Shown in pieces: positions 13,939-15,151 of a stretch of DNA of 15,151 nucleotides. How positions within the stretch are numbered: position 1 is the first letter of the stretch; every line of letters begins with the position of its first letter. A program made the translations under genes and the position numbers. Where the stretch lies: positions 1 to 15,151 of the forward strand of contig JACPZV010000451.1 of the NCBI GenBank assembly GCA_016195295.1, written 5' to 3'. The stretch is from Acidobacteriota bacterium. Lineage in GTDB: Bacteria > Acidobacteriota > Vicinamibacteria > Vicinamibacterales > CAVVIG01. Under the pieces are notes generated by a model. It made no database searches, was not told the origin of the DNA, and saw nothing but the letters and a program-made list of their open reading frames with translations.

Positions 13939-14421
13939 ATGACTCGCGCATGCCACGCGGCTGTCGGTGCTTTGCTTCTCGCGCTGGTCGCCGCGCCGGC
14001 GCGCGCGGACATTACGGGGTTCATCGGCGCCAACACGACGCCCGCGAACCGGCAGACGCGCGGCTTCGCGGTCGGCGTGGGCCTGCTCATCGTCGGCTTC
14101 GAGTTCGAGTACGCGTCGACGACCGACGATCCAACCGCCGGGGCGCCGTCGCTCAAAACCGGCAGCGGTAACCTGCTGCTGCAGACCCCCGGCGCGTTCT
14201 TCGGCTTCCAGCCGTATCTGACGACCGGCGCCGGGATTTACCAGGAAGAGTTACTCGCGCACCAGGACACGGGCTTCGGTCTCAATACCGGCGGCGGAGT
14301 GAAGATGAACCTCGTGGGCCCGATCCGGTTGCGCGTGGACTATCGTGTGTTCAAACAAGGAAGCGGCGCGCTGAACTCGACCGCGCACCGCGTCTATGCG
14401 GGACTGAATCTGAAATTCTGA
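13939..14421 (+). CDS. Small outer-membrane beta-barrel protein
   Basis: Encodes 160 residues; the ATG at 13939 has AGGAGG at 13929-13934. Residues 1-24 form a signal peptide (cleavage likely after ARA). The mature part alternates hydrophobic residues in about eight short strands (GFAVGVGLLIVGFEFEYAS, YLTTGAGIYQEELL, GLNTGGGVKMNLV, IRLRVDYRVF, RVYAGLNLKF) and ends with a terminal Phe, as barrels handled by the BAM complex do. It resembles OmpA-like/OmpW-size barrels, but no specific family or ligand can be named. It is divergent from the desaturase and convergent with the gene at 14422, whose stop abuts its own. Confidence 0.8.
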   Translation: MTRACHAAVGALLLALVAAPARADITGFIGANTTPANRQTRGFAVGVGLLIVGFEFEYASTTDDPTAGAPSLKTGSGNLLLQTPGAFFGFQPYLTTGAGIYQEELLAHQDTGFGLNTGGGVKMNLVGPIRLRVDYRVFKQGSGALNSTAHRVYAGLNLKF

Positions 14422-14937
14422 TTACTTTCCGAGATCCGCGACCAATGTCAGATTCACGAAGTTCTGGCCCGGAACGTACGCGCCTGCGTACCGCTTGTAC
14501 AAGTCGTTAACCTCGTCGGGTGGGAAGGCCTCGGCGAGGATGTTCGACACCGTGTAGTCGGCACCCTTGACCGATGGATCCATTATGAACACGTAGAGCG
14601 CGTTCCCGCCGGTCGCCGGCTCTGGTGACTTGAAGACTTTCCAGCTTGCTGCCTGCTGCTTGCGCTCCGGGTTGGCGCTCTTCGCAAGGGCTTCCTTCAG
14701 CTTAGCGATCACGGCCTCGAAGTCCCCCGTCTTGTCGGGTTTTATGAAGTTCAGCACCAAGCCGGCGTCCGACGCAAACACACGCGGAGTGGACGCGACC
14801 TGCCCCTGCTGCGCCGGCTCATGTATCGGCGTGCCTTGCGCGAGCGCAGTGCTCGCCGACAGCGCGCCGACCAGGAGTGGAAAGACAATCCTGCCGGGCC
14901 GACCAGACATGATCGGCATGACGGCATTTCGAAACAT
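14422..14937 (-). CDS. Secreted protein of unknown function, paralog of the next gene
   Basis: Encodes 171 residues. The ATG at 14937 has GAGGAGG upstream, which decides this start over a longer frame from 15000. A signal peptide covers residues 1-34 (cleavage after ALAQ), preceded by a basic N-region. The mature part has a helical segment (FEAVIAKLKEALAKSANPERKQQ, 73-95), WKVFKSPEPATGGNALYVFIMDP (99-121) and a C-terminal YKRYAGAYVPGQNFVNLTLVADLGK segment. I know no function. The C-terminus matches that of the cut gene at 15034 (same LYK.Y...Y...L..L...VADLGK end), so the two arose by tandem duplication. The 96-bp spacer to that gene (14938-15033) holds nothing else recognisable. Confidence 0.82.
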   Translation of the reverse strand: MFRNAVMPIMSGRPGRIVFPLLVGALSASTALAQGTPIHEPAQQGQVASTPRVFASDAGLVLNFIKPDKTGDFEAVIAKLKEALAKSANPERKQQAASWKVFKSPEPATGGNALYVFIMDPSVKGADYTVSNILAEAFPPDEVNDLYKRYAGAYVPGQNFVNLTLVADLGK

Positions 14938-15033
14938 CGCGGCCTCCTCTGTGCTCCGTCGCGCCGCTCGCCACTGCGGTCGTCGGCGCGAACACGACAT
15001 CCGGCGAATCGAGAGGGAGGCAGCTGCCGCGTG

Positions 15034-15151
15034 CTACTTGCCGAGGTCCGCGACCCGCGTCAAATGGAGAAGAGCGCCGATCGCCGGCGTGGCGTACGAA
15101 TCGGAGTAGGTCTTGTAGAGGGCCTGCCCCTCAGCACCGAACGCCTCGACG
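15034..15151 (-). CDS. C-terminal part of a second paralogous secreted protein (partial, 5' end outside window)
   Basis: Only the last 38 codons are visible, ending in TAG at 15034-15036. They read VEAFGAEGQALYKTYSDSY... and end ...LHLTRVADLGK. The end matches the protein at 14422 (LAEAFPPDEVNDLYKRYAGAY...LTLVADLGK) at spacing-matched positions, showing it is a tandem paralog on the same strand. Nothing more can be said about its start or signal peptide. Confidence 0.75.
   Translation of the reverse strand, partial: VEAFGAEGQALYKTYSDSYATPAIGALLHLTRVADLGK

Noticed and set aside
12958..14421. A 487-residue plus-strand frame running into the barrel protein
   Set aside because: The part before 13939 is antisense to the desaturase, while the ATG at 13939 has a strong Shine-Dalgarno sequence and opens a signal peptide.

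Overview
The window is a densely coded, high-GC bacterial chromosome segment. The gene content points to Acidobacteriota, most likely the Vicinamibacteria side, although no marker gene is present to prove it. The clues are a TMTC-like glycosyltransferase with TPR repeats, an NHL-repeat secreted protein, a secreted mono-heme cytochrome c with a copper-monooxygenase-like histidine pattern, a DUF6065-like protein, and a methylmalonyl-CoA gene set with GTG starts and 4-bp stop/start overlaps. No rRNA, tRNA, CRISPR array, insertion sequence or phage gene was seen. No stretch over 300 bases lacks a gene.

Layout. 1-1558 (minus, cut by the left edge): membrane glycosyltransferase plus TPR protein. 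1675-2664 (plus): secreted NHL beta-propeller. 5670-2689 (minus): cytochrome c protein, a translationally coupled secreted partner, a large inverted repeat followed by a T-run, then a small secreted protein. 6636-5812 (minus): DUF6065-like protein, divergent from a Tat-exported molybdopterin protein at 6696-7418 (plus). 13908-7443 (minus): a six-gene run with a membrane fatty-acid desaturase, acyl-CoA dehydrogenase, MeaB-type GTPase, a methylmalonyl-CoA epimerase/metallo-beta-lactamase fusion, MTA phosphorylase and a PfkB adenosine-kinase-like protein. 13939-14421 (plus): a small outer-membrane barrel, divergent from the desaturase. 14937-14422 and the cut gene ending at 15034 (minus): two tandem paralogous secreted proteins.

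How the genes fit together. Acyl-CoA dehydrogenase, MeaB and epimerase belong to odd-chain/branched acyl-CoA breakdown through methylmalonyl-CoA; the mutase itself is not in the window. MTA phosphorylase and the kinase are nucleoside salvage enzymes. The exported cytochrome, its partner, the NHL protein and the molybdoenzyme are periplasmic redox or binding proteins.

The most unusual signal is not a gene. Every junction of the six-gene run except the overlapping acyl-CoA dehydrogenase/MeaB pair carries a short degenerate tandem tract, as does the junction inside the epimerase/lactamase fusion, the MeaB coding region, and the spacer at 3304-3397. The eight tracts fall into three period classes when written on one strand: 7-mers (CAGYCNN), 8-mers (YACCCNAT-like) and 9-mers (CRCRRAGNN). 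They supply Shine-Dalgarno sequences and stop codons, an insertion inside MeaB, and the linker of the fusion protein. This looks like a family of invasive or self-expanding junction repeats.
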